Shown here in pieces: positions 45,725 through 54,958 of a stretch of DNA of 64,000 nucleotides. Made by a program: the position numbers and the translations under genes. This DNA is from Aminobacter sp. HY435. Lineage in GTDB: Bacteria > Pseudomonadota > Alphaproteobacteria > Rhizobiales > Rhizobiaceae. The stretch is taken from positions 124,001 to 188,000 of the forward strand of contig NZ_JANKZL010000011.1 of the NCBI RefSeq assembly GCF_027568395.1. The letters are read 5' to 3'. The notes beneath the pieces are model-generated. The model had not been told where the DNA came from. It saw nothing but the letters and a program-made list of their open reading frames with translations, and made no database searches. How positions within the stretch are numbered: position 1 is the stretch's first letter; the number at the start of each line of letters is the position of its first letter.

Positions 45725-46354
45725 CTATATGAGACCAGATACGTCCGAGAAGGCGACGGCCTTGCGCAGCACGGCAAGGAAGCGCTCGCCGGCGATGCCA
45801 GCAGCGCCGCTGTTGTCGATGGCGACATGGCCGGGGCCTGAGAGATCATGCGGTGCGGTGCGCGCCAACCGCGCCAGCACTTCGCCGCGCGATTCACGGC
45901 CACGTGCGGCAAGCCGCTCGGCGAGGATTTCGGGTGCTGCGGTGATTTCGACCACGGCGACATTGGCATAGCGCCGGCGCAGCGCCGGGATAACCCCGCG
46001 CGAGGTGTTGGCGACGACGACATGGCCAACCGAGATGGCGTCGTCGACCGACGCAGGAATGCCGTAACGCAGGCCATGCGCTTCCCACGACAGGGCGAAG
46101 GCACCGGCGGCTTCGGCCTCGACAAAGGCGGCATCGGCGAGCGTATCGTGATCCTCAGTGGCGCCATCGCTGTGGCGCGTGATCACCCGGCGGGCGAACT
46201 CGACGTGATCTTCTTCGCTCAGGCGCTCGCGGACATAGGCGATCAGCGTGTCCTTGCCGGCACCGCTGGGGCCGACGACGGCGACGAAGACGCCGTTGCG
46301 GACGGGCGAGCCGATCCGGGTCAGCTCACGCTCGATCAATGCAGAAACCATCAT
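45725..46354 (-). CDS. phnN: Ribose 1,5-bisphosphate phosphokinase
   Basis: 209 residues from ATG at 46354 (an ATG one codon later is equally possible). The guanylate-kinase-like fold shows the P-loop VVGPSGAGKDTLIAY, then FARRVITRHSDGATEDHDTL and FALSWEAHGLRYGIP. PhnN makes PRPP from ribose 1,5-bisphosphate in phosphonate breakdown. No other phn genes are near, so it stands apart from a C-P lyase cluster and may act in a PRPP salvage route. Confidence 0.9.
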   Translation of the reverse strand: MMVSALIERELTRIGSPVRNGVFVAVVGPSGAGKDTLIAYVRERLSEEDHVEFARRVITRHSDGATEDHDTLADAAFVEAEAAGAFALSWEAHGLRYGIPASVDDAISVGHVVVANTSRGVIPALRRRYANVAVVEITAAPEILAERLAARGRESRGEVLARLARTAPHDLSGPGHVAIDNSGAAGIAGERFLAVLRKAVAFSDVSGLI

Positions 46355-46525
46355 GCGACGCCACATCCTCCATGCCGGCTTCAAGCCGGCTGCAACCGCC
46401 AACCTTGCAGCAGGGCTGGTGCATTGAACATCTCAACCGCCGCACTGTCACGTCCCTAGGGTTGGACCACGGACGAACGCCACCGCTGCGATGCCATTAG
46501 GCGATTTACATGACGGAATGACGAA

Positions 46526-46548
46526 ACGGAGCGGCATTGCCGCTCCGT
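46526..46548 (-). terminator. Hairpin after prfC
   Basis: ACGGAGCGGC (46526-46535) and GCCGCTCCGT (46539-46548) give a 10-base perfect stem with a 3-base loop, 10 bases beyond the prfC stop on the minus strand. The following T-run is short (GTTTCGTC). Confidence 0.7.
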
Positions 46549-46557
46549 CGATTGCGG

Positions 46558-48150
46558 TCAACTGGCGATATCGCGGACCTGGTAGTCCTTGATCGCGGCA
46601 AAACGGATCATCTTCCAGCGCTCGGCCTCGTAGTTGAGCGAGAACTCATGCTGGGCGAGGAAAACCGGATCGTTGTCGAGATCGCGGGCGATGTCGCCGC
46701 GATGGCTCTCGATGAAGCGGTGCAGGTCGGCCTTGTCGTCGGCATCGATCCAGCGGCAGATCGAAAACCGCGCCATCTCGAAGTCAACCGGCAACGTGTA
46801 TTCCACCGACAGGCGCTCCTTGAGCACGTCGATCTGCAGCGCGCCGACGACGCCGACGATGGCCGGCGAGCCGTCCTCGGGCTGGAAGAGCTGGACCACG
46901 CCCTCTTCGGCCATCTGGTGCAGCGCTTCCTTGAGCTTCTTGGCCTTCATCGCGTCGCCGAGGCGGACACGGCGCAGGATTTCCGGCGCGAAGTTGGGCA
47001 CGCCGCGGAACAGGATGTCCTCGCCCTCGGTCAGCGTGTCGCCGATGCGCAGCGTGCCGTGGTTGGGGATGCCGACCACGTCGCCGGCATAGGCCTCGTC
47101 GGCGGTGATGCGCGAGCGGGCGAAGAAGAACTGCGGCGCCGACAGGCTCATCTGCTTGCCGGTGCGCACCAGCTTGGCCTTCATGCCGCGCTTGAGCTCG
47201 CCCGAGCAGACGCGCACGAAGGCGATGCGGTCGCGGTGGTTGGGATCCATGTTGGCCTGGATCTTGAAGACGAACGACGTCATCTTCTCTTCCGTCGCCT
47301 CGACCTTGCGCGTGTCGGCTTCCTGGGCGCGGGGTGCCGGGCCAAAATCGCCAAGCGCCTCGATCAGGTCGCGGACGCCGAAATTGCGCAGCGCCGAGCC
47401 GAAATAGACCGGCGTCAAATGACCTTCGCGGAATGCCTGGAGATCAAACGGCCGGCAGGCCTCGCGCGCAAGCTCGAGTTCCTCGATGAAGGCCGGACGC
47501 TCGTTGTCGGGCAGCAGGCCGGCGGCGCGATTGGAATCGGGGCCGTGCACCGGCGTGCGTTCAGCCTCCGCATCACCGCGGCGCACCGCGTTCTGGGCGA
47601 GATGGTAGGTGCCGGCAAAGGTCTTGCCCTGGCCGATCGGCCAGGTGATCGGCGCGGTGTCGAGCGCCAGCTTCTCCTCGATCTCGTCGAGGATCTCGAA
47701 GGTATTGCGGGCCTCGCGGTCCATCTTGTTGACGAAGGTGATGATCGGGATGTCGCGCAGGCGGCAGACCTCGAACAGCTTGAGCGTGCGCGGCTCGATA
47801 CCCTTGGCGGCGTCGATGACCATGACCGCGCTATCGACCGCGGAAAGCGTGCGATAGGTGTCGTCGGCAAAGTCCTCGTGGCCCGGCGTGTCGAGCAGGT
47901 TGAAGACGTTGTCGCCATACTCGAATGTCATCACCGAGGTGACGACCGAGATGCCGCGCTCGCGCTCGATCTTCATCCAGTCCGAACGGGTCTGGATCTT
48001 GTCCTTCTTGGCCTTGACCTCGCCGGCGAGCTGGATCGCGCCGCCGAACAAAAGCAGCTTTTCGGTCAGCGTGGTCTTGCCCGCGTCAGGGTGCGCGATG
48101 ATCGCGAAGGTGCGGCGGCGCGCCACCGCCTTTTCGATGTCTTCAGCCAT
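46558..48150 (-). CDS. prfC: Peptide chain release factor 3
   Basis: 530 residues. GTPase motifs G1 AHPDAGKTTLTEKLLLFGGAIQ, G2 region RERGISVVTSVMTFEY, G3 DTPGHEDF and G4 NKMD are all present, and the total length suits RF3. It recycles RF1/RF2 from the ribosome after peptide release. It stands alone between a repeat region and a terminator hairpin. Confidence 0.97.
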   Translation of the reverse strand: MAEDIEKAVARRRTFAIIAHPDAGKTTLTEKLLLFGGAIQLAGEVKAKKDKIQTRSDWMKIERERGISVVTSVMTFEYGDNVFNLLDTPGHEDFADDTYRTLSAVDSAVMVIDAAKGIEPRTLKLFEVCRLRDIPIITFVNKMDREARNTFEILDEIEEKLALDTAPITWPIGQGKTFAGTYHLAQNAVRRGDAEAERTPVHGPDSNRAAGLLPDNERPAFIEELELAREACRPFDLQAFREGHLTPVYFGSALRNFGVRDLIEALGDFGPAPRAQEADTRKVEATEEKMTSFVFKIQANMDPNHRDRIAFVRVCSGELKRGMKAKLVRTGKQMSLSAPQFFFARSRITADEAYAGDVVGIPNHGTLRIGDTLTEGEDILFRGVPNFAPEILRRVRLGDAMKAKKLKEALHQMAEEGVVQLFQPEDGSPAIVGVVGALQIDVLKERLSVEYTLPVDFEMARFSICRWIDADDKADLHRFIESHRGDIARDLDNDPVFLAQHEFSLNYEAERWKMIRFAAIKDYQVRDIAS

Positions 48151-48231
48151 CGGGGGATTCCTTGTGATGGCGGGCTTCTAACAGCCGATGCCGCGCCTGT
48201 CGAGGAATTGGAACGAGACGGGGCGTTGATG

Positions 48232-48339
48232 CCCTCCCTCCCCCTTGTGGGGAGGGATAGAGGGTGGGGGTGCCTCGTAGAGCAGAGCTGTTTGCGACCC
48301 TACCCCCACCCCTTACCCCTCCCCACAAGGGGGAGGGGG
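48232..48339. repeat. Palindromic intergenic repeat between prfC and the alkylation-repair gene
   Basis: Arm 48232-48270 (CTCCCCCTTGTGGGGAGGGA and on) and arm 48303-48339 (ACCCCTCCCCACAAGGGGGA inside) are imperfect inverse copies, 32 bases apart. Confidence 0.85.
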
Positions 48340-48361
48340 TCGTGAACGTTTCCGCCTGCCT

Positions 48362-49468
48362 TCACCCCTTCAGCTCGAACCCGCCTTCGGCCACCGTCTC
48401 CCCATTGACGATCAGCTCGATCAGGTGATGGCCGGGATAGTGCTTGCGTGTGGTGAAGTCGCGCACCGCCTGGCTGATCGAAAGCTCCTTGCGGCCGCGT
48501 GGCGGCAAGCCGATCTCCTTGAGCTTGAACACCTTCTTGGATGTGCCGCCGCTCTTCTTGACGTAGTGGACGGCATAGTCGACCACCAGCTGCTGCACTG
48601 TCTCGGCGGTCGAGGCGATGTTGGCCTTGAGCGTGATGCGGCCACCGAGCGGGATGGCGGCCGGCTGGACCGCGAAGGTCTCGACACGCACCATCGGCTT
48701 GCCCGTCGTGCCTATCGCACCCAAAGCGCGCGGATCGCCCTTCTTGATCATCGTGCGCAGCGCGTGCCTGACGATCCAGGCGGTGTTTTTGTCTTCCATG
48801 TCCCAGGCAGAGACGCGGTCGATCACCCGGTCGGGATGGTCCTTGGAGATGTCATTGAGGTGGTTGGCCACAGACTTGCGCACATAAAGGCTGGGGTCGC
48901 TCCTGAGCGACTCGAGGATGGGTGCTGTCGGCGACGGATCCTTGACCAGTTGCTTGAGCTGGAACGACCACGGCAGCCGCGGGCGCGAACCCTCGCTGGC
49001 GAGGCGGCGCACATGCTCGTTGTCGTCGAGCGCCCAGCCACGCATCACCTGAAGCGTCCTGTCGAAATCCCTGGCCAGGAAATGACGGACGGCGAACTCG
49101 GCCGAGCCGAAGCGGGTGAAGTGGCCCAGCGCCTGCATCGACAGGTCGAAATTGCCCTTGCCGTAGAGCGCGACATATTCGGAAAGCACGATCGAGGCGA
49201 AGCCATGCTGGATGCGCGGCGCCAGTTCGTGCAGCACGCCCAAAGCACGCTCGAAACTGCCAGGCAAGGCGCCATGCAGGCTCGTCGCCGTCTGCCGCAG
49301 GCGTTGCATGATGCCGAGGTCGTCGAGATTGGCGGTCGCCGCCACCATGAATTTCTCCGCGTCGAAGGCAGCCGAGATGGAAGCCGTCTCGGTGGCGATG
49401 TGGCGAAGGCGGTCCCGGTCGAAGATTTCCTTGAGTGCCGGGGCGGCTAGCGTTGGGTCTTCCGTCAT
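48362..49468 (-). CDS. DNA alkylation repair protein (HEAT-like, AlkC/AlkD superfamily)
   Basis: 368 residues from ATG at 49468. The middle holds repeated helical HEAT-like units (FARDFDRTLQVMRGWALDDNEHVRRLASEG, LESLRSDPSLYVRKSVANHLNDIS). The C-terminal about 100 residues form a beta-type domain (GGRITLKANIASTAETVQQLVVDYAVHYVKK) as in AlkC proteins. The family removes 3-methyladenine-type lesions by a glycosylase reaction. It is a single gene; the upstream frame to 49561 is unsupported. Confidence 0.85.
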   Translation of the reverse strand: MTEDPTLAAPALKEIFDRDRLRHIATETASISAAFDAEKFMVAATANLDDLGIMQRLRQTATSLHGALPGSFERALGVLHELAPRIQHGFASIVLSEYVALYGKGNFDLSMQALGHFTRFGSAEFAVRHFLARDFDRTLQVMRGWALDDNEHVRRLASEGSRPRLPWSFQLKQLVKDPSPTAPILESLRSDPSLYVRKSVANHLNDISKDHPDRVIDRVSAWDMEDKNTAWIVRHALRTMIKKGDPRALGAIGTTGKPMVRVETFAVQPAAIPLGGRITLKANIASTAETVQQLVVDYAVHYVKKSGGTSKKVFKLKEIGLPPRGRKELSISQAVRDFTTRKHYPGHHLIELIVNGETVAEGGFELKG

Positions 49469-49669
49469 CGATTTTCGTCCTGCATGGCGCCCCCCGCACT
49501 GGCCCTTGGGCATCCATTCGGACGAAGGGCTTGCAGCGCAGATGTGAATCGAACCTCGCAACTACAATCCCTCTCCTGCCAAGGGGCTGTCAGGAGACTG
49601 GCGACCGAGACGCTTTCGAGCGTCGCAGGTCGCCGTTGACTAATCATTAGCTCACACTTATTATTATTT

Positions 49670-49996
49670 ATGACTTATGATTATTCCCAGATCACGGCTC
49701 TCGCCGACCCGACGCGCCGCACGATCTTCCAACAGGTTGCCGCCAGGCCCTGTTCGGTGGCGGAACTGACCCGCGGACTTCCCGTGTCGCAGTCTGCGGT
49801 GTCGCAGCACCTCAAGGTGCTGAAGGAGGCGCAGCTGGTGCGCCTGGAACCGCGGGGCGCGCGCAACATCTACCACCTCGACCCGGCCGGGCTCGGCCGC
49901 ATGCGAGCCTGGCTCGACCAGTTCTGGGGCGACGCGCTCGACGAATTCAAATCGCAGGCCGACAGGCTGGATGCAGATAAGGAGAACGAGACATGA
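49670..49996 (+). CDS. ArsR-family transcriptional regulator
   Basis: 108 residues. HTH: ADPTRRTIFQQVAARPCSVAELTRGLPVSQSAVSQHLKVLKEAQLVRLEPRGARNIYHLD. No cysteine cluster for metals is present beyond one Cys in the HTH region. This subfamily usually sits before an SRPBCC/AHSA1 gene, as here with a 4-base overlap. An AT-rich stretch (49645-49669) precedes it and likely holds the promoter and operator. Confidence 0.93.
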   Translation: MTYDYSQITALADPTRRTIFQQVAARPCSVAELTRGLPVSQSAVSQHLKVLKEAQLVRLEPRGARNIYHLDPAGLGRMRAWLDQFWGDALDEFKSQADRLDADKENET

Positions 49997-50472
49997 CAGT
50001 CACGATTTCGCCGTCGCCGGTGCGCCGCTCGGTCACCGTCAAGGCAAACCCCATTCGGGCTTTCGACATCTTCACATCAGGCTTTTCGAGTTGGTGGCCC
50101 AAAACCAATAGCATCGGCACAGCTCCGCTCAAGACCGCAACCATCGAGCCACGGGCCGGCGGACGCTGGTACGAGACCGGCGAAGATGGCAGCGAATGCC
50201 CATGGGGCGATGTCATCGCCTGGGAGCCGCCGCGGCGCATCGTGCTCGCCTGGAGCATCGGCGCGAACTGGAAATTCGACCCCGACCTTCACACCGAAGT
50301 CGAGGTCAGGTTCGTTCCGGTCGCCGGCGGCGGAACCCGCGTCGATCTCGAACACCGACTGCTTGAGAACATGGGGCCGAAGGCCGAAGAAACGGCCGTC
50401 ATGCTCGATTCCGAGGGCGGATGGGGCGGAATCCTCCAAGGCTTCGGTGCGGCGGTGGACTCTGCGGCCTGA
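49993..50472 (+). CDS. SRPBCC/AHSA1-family protein
   Basis: 159 residues, ATG overlapping the ArsR stop. RSVTVKANPIRAFDIFTSGFSSWWPKTNSIG and the IEPRAGGRWYETGEDGSECPWGDVIAWEPPRRIVLAWSI segment are typical of the AHSA1 / START-like fold, which holds a hydrophobic cavity. The ligand is unknown. It is expressed with its ArsR regulator. Confidence 0.9.
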   Translation: MTVTISPSPVRRSVTVKANPIRAFDIFTSGFSSWWPKTNSIGTAPLKTATIEPRAGGRWYETGEDGSECPWGDVIAWEPPRRIVLAWSIGANWKFDPDLHTEVEVRFVPVAGGGTRVDLEHRLLENMGPKAEETAVMLDSEGGWGGILQGFGAAVDSAA

Positions 50473-50616
50473 AACTGGACGACTTCCACCCGGAATGCGG
50501 CTCGGCATCGCGCCGGGCCGCATGTTGTCGTTGACGGCTACAACTGGCGGGCGGAAAATATCGGCAACAGCGTCGATCAATGCGACGCTGCTGTTTTAGC
50601 GATCCAGGAGGTCGCC

Positions 50617-51006
50617 ATGACCATCCATCAGGAAGTTCATTTCAAAGGCACGCCGAAGGACATCTACGACCTGCTGCTCAATTCCTCCCGTTTCCAGGCG
50701 ATGACAGGCGGACGCGCGGCCCACATCTCGCCCCATGAGGGCGGCGAGGTTTCGATGTTTGGCGGCGACATCGAAGCCCGGAACGTCGAGCTGGTGCCCA
50801 ACCGCCGCATCGTCCAGACTTGGCGTTCGCGCGCCTGGCCGGAAGGCATCTTTTCCATCGTTCGCTTCGAACTGCAGGCCGACGGCACCGGCACCAGGCT
50901 TGTCTTCGACCAGAACGGCTACCCCAGGTCGACGCACCATACGCTCGAAGACGGCTGGCAGAAAATGTACTGGGAGCCGATGAACCGAGCGCTGACCCAT
51001 CATTGA
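50617..51006 (+). CDS. Second SRPBCC-family protein
   Basis: 129 residues; the start is set by AGGAGGT seven bases upstream. VHFKGTPKDIYDLLLNSSRFQAMTGG, then SMFGGDIEARNVELVPNRRIVQTWRSRAWPEGIFS, matches the AHSA1 fold. It follows the ArsR-SRPBCC pair by 144 bases with its own ribosome site. Function unknown. Confidence 0.88.
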   Translation: MTIHQEVHFKGTPKDIYDLLLNSSRFQAMTGGRAAHISPHEGGEVSMFGGDIEARNVELVPNRRIVQTWRSRAWPEGIFSIVRFELQADGTGTRLVFDQNGYPRSTHHTLEDGWQKMYWEPMNRALTHH

Positions 51007-51018
51007 TGGCCAGCGCGG

Positions 51019-51813
51019 CTATTCGGCGGCAAGCATCTCGATACTTGGCGGCTGGAACGGGAGGACTGTCATTTCGTCCCGCGTCAGGGTGACGAAGCTT
51101 GATGGCGGCACCGCATGCCAGCTCTGGCCTTCGCGATCGAAAGGTTCCGAAACGATGCAGCGACCGGTGGCGCCATCTCGGGTGTAGAGCGTCGGGGCCT
51201 GCCCGTCGGTGGCGTAGCGTACCGCAAACAGCCGCTCGCCGTCGCTGAATGCGGCGGTCAGCTTCAGCGCGGAATCGACGCCGGCCTGTTCCGACGCCTC
51301 GAGGACGCGGGCCGTGGCCCGCGCCACCGCACGTTGCGGATCGGCACCGAGCCCTTCCTCCAGCATCAGCAGGAAAAACAGCTCGGAATCGGTGGTGCCC
51401 TCGCGCTGGTCGTAGAGAGCGTCGCCGATGCTCGCCTCAAGCCGGCGGCGGATGCGCTCGAAGCCGGAGATCTGGCCGTTGTGCATGAAGCTCCAGCGGC
51501 CCGAAACGAATGGATGGCAATTGGCCCTGCTGGTGGCGCCGCCGGTCGAGGCGCGCACATGGGCCAAAAACAGGCTCGACTTGATCTGCCGGCACAGGCT
51601 CTTGAGATTGGGATCCGACCACGCCGGCAGGATATCGCGATAGAGCCCAGGCTCCGGCCGGTCGCCATACCAGGCAAGACCGAAGCCGTCGCCATTGGTC
51701 GGCGATTTCGCCTCTTCGGCGCGGTGGCTCTGGGCGATCAGCGAATGGCAGGGCGCGGTCACGATGTCTTCGAGAAAGACCTCATCCCCAAAATAGGCAG
51801 CCCATCTGCACAT
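51019..51813 (-). CDS. Class II glutamine amidotransferase (Ntn hydrolase)
   Basis: 264 residues from ATG at 51813, so that Cys2 (MCRWAAYFG) becomes the N-terminal nucleophile after Met removal. GDGFGLAWYGD, LAHVRASTGGATSRANCHPF and FMHNGQISGFERIRR complete the Ntn-amidotransferase active site. The family includes EgtC-like and YafJ-like proteins; no Egt genes adjoin, so the substrate is open. Confidence 0.9.
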   Translation of the reverse strand: MCRWAAYFGDEVFLEDIVTAPCHSLIAQSHRAEEAKSPTNGDGFGLAWYGDRPEPGLYRDILPAWSDPNLKSLCRQIKSSLFLAHVRASTGGATSRANCHPFVSGRWSFMHNGQISGFERIRRRLEASIGDALYDQREGTTDSELFFLLMLEEGLGADPQRAVARATARVLEASEQAGVDSALKLTAAFSDGERLFAVRYATDGQAPTLYTRDGATGRCIVSEPFDREGQSWHAVPPSSFVTLTRDEMTVLPFQPPSIEMLAAE

Positions 51814-52054
51814 GGCTCGTTGACCCCAAATCTGCGCGCCGAGCGGGCGTAGACAAACCCCAGCCTCGGACAACATGGATAACAAACGGTAAACTCTTGT
51901 CCATGGTGACGGCGAGCGCCACGCCGATTATGTGCGCCGGTCGGCCCATTAGGTTCACGAGCCATGCGAAAAACGCACACTGGCATTGCCGTCTGGCTCA
52001 GCTGAAGATATCGGGATTGACGTTCTCCGGAAGCCGTCCCATAGGATCGCCGCC

Positions 52055-52534
52055 ATGAAATCCGACAGCGAAACCACTTCCGCCCCCGTCATCGGGATCG
52101 TCCGCTTGCCGCATGCCGGCGACCTGGCCCTGCCGTCCTACGAGACATCGGGTTCGGCCGGGATGGACCTGCGCGCCGCGGTCCCCGAGGATCGGCCGAT
52201 GCTGATCCTGCCGGGCAGGCGCGCGCTGGTGCCGACCGGCCTCGTCTTCGAGATCCCCGAAGGCTTCGAAGGCCAGATCCGACCGCGCTCCGGCCTCGCC
52301 TTCAAGCACGGCATCACCTGCCTCAACACGCCCGGCACCATCGACAACGACTATCGCGGCGAGGTCAAGGTGCTGCTGATCAACCACGGCGACGAGGACT
52401 TCTACGTCGAACGCGGCATGCGCATCGCCCAGATGGTGATCGCTACGGTGACCCGCGCCGCGGTCGAGGAGCGCACGCTGGCCGGCGAGACGTCGCGCGG
52501 CGCAGGCGGCTTCGGCTCGACGGGCACAGCGTGA
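52055..52534 (+). CDS. dut: Deoxyuridine 5'-triphosphate nucleotidohydrolase
   Basis: 159 residues from ATG at 52055. All five dUTPase motifs are seen: SAGMDLRA, the [11 protein letters not shown] segment, [21 protein letters not shown] and the C-terminal [10 protein letters not shown]. The trimeric enzyme converts dUTP to dUMP, limiting uracil in DNA. The last bases overlap the GTG of the HAD gene. Confidence 0.96.
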   Translation: MKSDSETTSAPVIGIVRLPHAGDLALPSYETSGSAGMDLRAAVPEDRPMLILPGRRALVPTGLVFEIPEGFEGQIRPRSGLAFKHGITCLNTPGTIDNDYRGEVKVLLINHGDEDFYVERGMRIAQMVIATVTRAAVEERTLAGETSRGAGGFGSTGTA

Positions 52535-53187
52535 GCAATCCCAAGCTCGTCATCTTCGACTGTGACGGCGTGCTCGTCGACACCGAGCCGCTGGCCAACC
52601 GGCGGCTGTCGTCCTGGCTGAGCGAAGCCGGCTATCCCGTCAGCTACGAAGAGTGCCGCCGCCAGTTCGTCGGCCGCAGCCTGGTGTCGGTGCAGAAGGA
52701 AGTCGAAGCGACCGGCGTCAGCCTCGGCCCCGACTTCGTCGAGCGCTGGTATCGCGAGTTGCCGGACCTGTTCGAGACCGGCGTGCAGGCGATCCCGCAT
52801 ATCGAGACCTTCGTCGCTGCTGTGCAAACCGCCGGCATCGCCTATTGCGTCGCCTCGTCGGCGCGCGTCAACAAGATGCACATGACGCTCGGCCAGACCG
52901 GACTTCTCCAGCATTTCCGCGACGTCCTGTTCTCGGCCACCATGGTCGAGCGCGGCAAGCCGTTCCCCGATCTGTTCCTGCATGCCGCCGGCACGATGGG
53001 CTTTGAGCCCTCCGACTGCATCGTCATCGAAGACAGCGTTGCGGGTGCCCAGGCAGGCGCTGCGGCGGGCATGCGCGTGTTCGGCTACCACGCCGACCCG
53101 CACTCCGACCGCGACGGGCTGATTGCCGCAGGTGCGGTGCTGTTCGACGACATGCGCAAGCTGGCAGGACTGATCCCGATCGCCTGA
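52531..53187 (+). CDS. HAD-superfamily phosphatase (phosphoglycolate phosphatase-like)
   Basis: 218 residues from GTG at 52531, overlapping the dut stop. Motif I is [14 protein letters not shown]; motif [13 protein letters not shown]; motif [16 protein letters not shown] and [20 protein letters not shown] small helical cap follows motif I. It removes phosphate from a small metabolite; the substrate cannot be read from sequence. Confidence 0.9.
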   Translation: MSNPKLVIFDCDGVLVDTEPLANRRLSSWLSEAGYPVSYEECRRQFVGRSLVSVQKEVEATGVSLGPDFVERWYRELPDLFETGVQAIPHIETFVAAVQTAGIAYCVASSARVNKMHMTLGQTGLLQHFRDVLFSATMVERGKPFPDLFLHAAGTMGFEPSDCIVIEDSVAGAQAGAAAGMRVFGYHADPHSDRDGLIAAGAVLFDDMRKLAGLIPIA

Positions 53188-53255
53188 AACAGGGTTTGAG
53201 CCCTATCGCGCTCCGGTCTACACTCCATCAGTCGGTTCATATCGAGGGCGATGGC

Positions 53256-54062
53256 ATGGACAAGGGCGCGGTCTTCCGGAAACTTCACGAGGCGCCGGGC
53301 GCCTTCATCATCCCCAATCCGTGGGACATCGGCACCGCCAAGCTGCTCGCCTCCTTCGGCTTCGAGGCACTGGCGACGACAAGTGCCGGCTACGCGTTTT
53401 CGCGCGGCCTTCGCGACGGCGACGTCGGCTTCGAGGCGATGATCCACCACTGCCGCGAGATGGCGCATGCCACCGGCCTGCCGGTTTCTGCCGACCTCGA
53501 GAAGGGCAAGGGAGACAGCCCCGAAAGTTCAGGCGAGACGATCTTCGCGGCGGAGGCCGCAGGCCTTGCCGGCTGCTCCATCGAGGACCACACCGGCGAC
53601 GCCGACAAGCCGATCTACGAGTTCTCGCATGCGGTGGAGCGGGTGACCGCGGCCGCCGAGGCGGCGCGGGCGCTGAAGGGCGACTTCGTGCTGACGGCAC
53701 GGTCGGAGAACTTCCTGTGGGACCGGCCCGACCTCGACGACACGATCCGGCGGCTGCAGGCCTTCGAGAAGGCCGGCGCCGACGTGCTTTATGCGCCCGG
53801 GATTACCGACGTCGAGATGATCCGGACGCTGTGCGGCGCGGTTTCGAAGCCGGTCAACGTGCTGGCCGTGCCGGGGTTTTCGGTCGCGGTGCTGGTCGAG
53901 GCCGGCGCCAAGCGCATCTCGCTCGGCTCCAAGCTGACGGCTTATGCCTTCGGCATGATGGAGCGGGCGTCGCGCGAGATGCTGGGCCAGGGCACGTTCG
54001 AATTCGCCCGCGACGGCATCTCCTATGCCAAGCTGCAGGCGATGTTCGGCCGCGACGGCTGA
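53256..54062 (+). CDS. Isocitrate lyase/PEP mutase family protein
   Basis: 268 residues from ATG at 53256 (GAGGGCG upstream). FIIPNPWDIGTAKLL, TTSAGYAFSRGL, the metal-binding Asp in PVSADLEKGKG and CSIEDHTG mark the PEP-mutase-like barrel. Members include carboxyphosphonoenolpyruvate mutases, methylisocitrate lyases and oxaloacetate decarboxylases. The active-site KKCGH loop of isocitrate lyase is absent, so the reaction is open. Confidence 0.88.
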   Translation: MDKGAVFRKLHEAPGAFIIPNPWDIGTAKLLASFGFEALATTSAGYAFSRGLRDGDVGFEAMIHHCREMAHATGLPVSADLEKGKGDSPESSGETIFAAEAAGLAGCSIEDHTGDADKPIYEFSHAVERVTAAAEAARALKGDFVLTARSENFLWDRPDLDDTIRRLQAFEKAGADVLYAPGITDVEMIRTLCGAVSKPVNVLAVPGFSVAVLVEAGAKRISLGSKLTAYAFGMMERASREMLGQGTFEFARDGISYAKLQAMFGRDG

Positions 54063-54069
54063 GCGCTCG

Positions 54070-54792
54070 TCACGCCCGCGCCATGGCCGGCCGGCGCTCC
54101 GCCGCCGACACGCTCTTGTGCAGGTGCACCATCATCGCCGCGGCGAAGAGCGGGGTCAAAAGGTTGAGGATCGGAACCGTGAGGAAGGCCGCGATGACGA
54201 GGCCGGCCATGAACACCGTGCCGGCGTTGCGGCGGCGCAAATCCCTGGCGTCCTGCTCGGAGCGGAAGCGCATGGCGGCGAATTCGAAGAACTCGCGGCC
54301 GAGCAAATAGCCGTTGACCAGGAAGAAAGCGCCGATGTTGACGACGGGGATGAACATCAACAACAGCGCCAGCAGATTGCCCAGGATGACGATGCCGAAG
54401 AATCTTATGGCCAGCACCAGCGAGCGCAAGGCCGGCACCGGCTGGCCCGGGCGCTCCGTGGGATAGTTGGTCTTCTCGACCACGTCGGCGACGTCGTCCA
54501 AAAACAGGCCGGCGACGATCGCCGTCACCGGGGCGATCAGCAACGCCAGTCCCAGCGCCAGGCCGATGCCGGCAATGATGGCGGCGATCAGGCCGAGCCA
54601 ACCGGTCCAGGCGGGCAAGCCGGGCAGCATGGCGTCGATCCACGGCCAGGCGAGCCAGTCGAAGACCTCGCGGATGCCAAACCACAACGCGACGAGCGCC
54701 AGCAGCGTCAGCCCCAGCGTCTTCAAAAACACCGTGCGGAACTCTGATGTAAAGAGCTGGCTTGCAGCGGTGCGGGCGGCGTCGAGGATCAT
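54070..54792 (-). CDS. EI24-domain (CysZ-like) membrane protein
   Basis: 240 residues from ATG at 54792. Membrane segments include LGLTLLALVALWFGI, LGLIAAIIAGIGLALGLALLIAP, FFGIVILGNLLALLLMFIPVVNIGAFFLVNGYLLGREFFEF and AGLVIAAFLTVPILNLLTPL. The EI24 family includes the sulfate importer CysZ; no sulfur genes are nearby, so transport of sulfate is only a possibility. The longer frame to 55053 is not supported. Confidence 0.85.
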   Translation of the reverse strand: MILDAARTAASQLFTSEFRTVFLKTLGLTLLALVALWFGIREVFDWLAWPWIDAMLPGLPAWTGWLGLIAAIIAGIGLALGLALLIAPVTAIVAGLFLDDVADVVEKTNYPTERPGQPVPALRSLVLAIRFFGIVILGNLLALLLMFIPVVNIGAFFLVNGYLLGREFFEFAAMRFRSEQDARDLRRRNAGTVFMAGLVIAAFLTVPILNLLTPLFAAAMMVHLHKSVSAAERRPAMARA

Positions 54793-54958
54793 CGTGGTGA
54801 GGTCGCTCCCTGTTTGCGTCCTGAGATAAGGCGCCGCGGGGCCGGCCTCAAGCGGCTCTTGGCAATTTGCCGGTAGGCAAACGCTGCGCGAGCCGCTAAA
54901 CGCAATCCGTTTGCCGACCCGTCGGCGCCAGCAACAGCAAACTGCCGCGGAGACCCTG

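Noticed and set aside
46537-48345. 602-residue open frame opposite prfC
   Set aside because: Antisense shadow of prfC.
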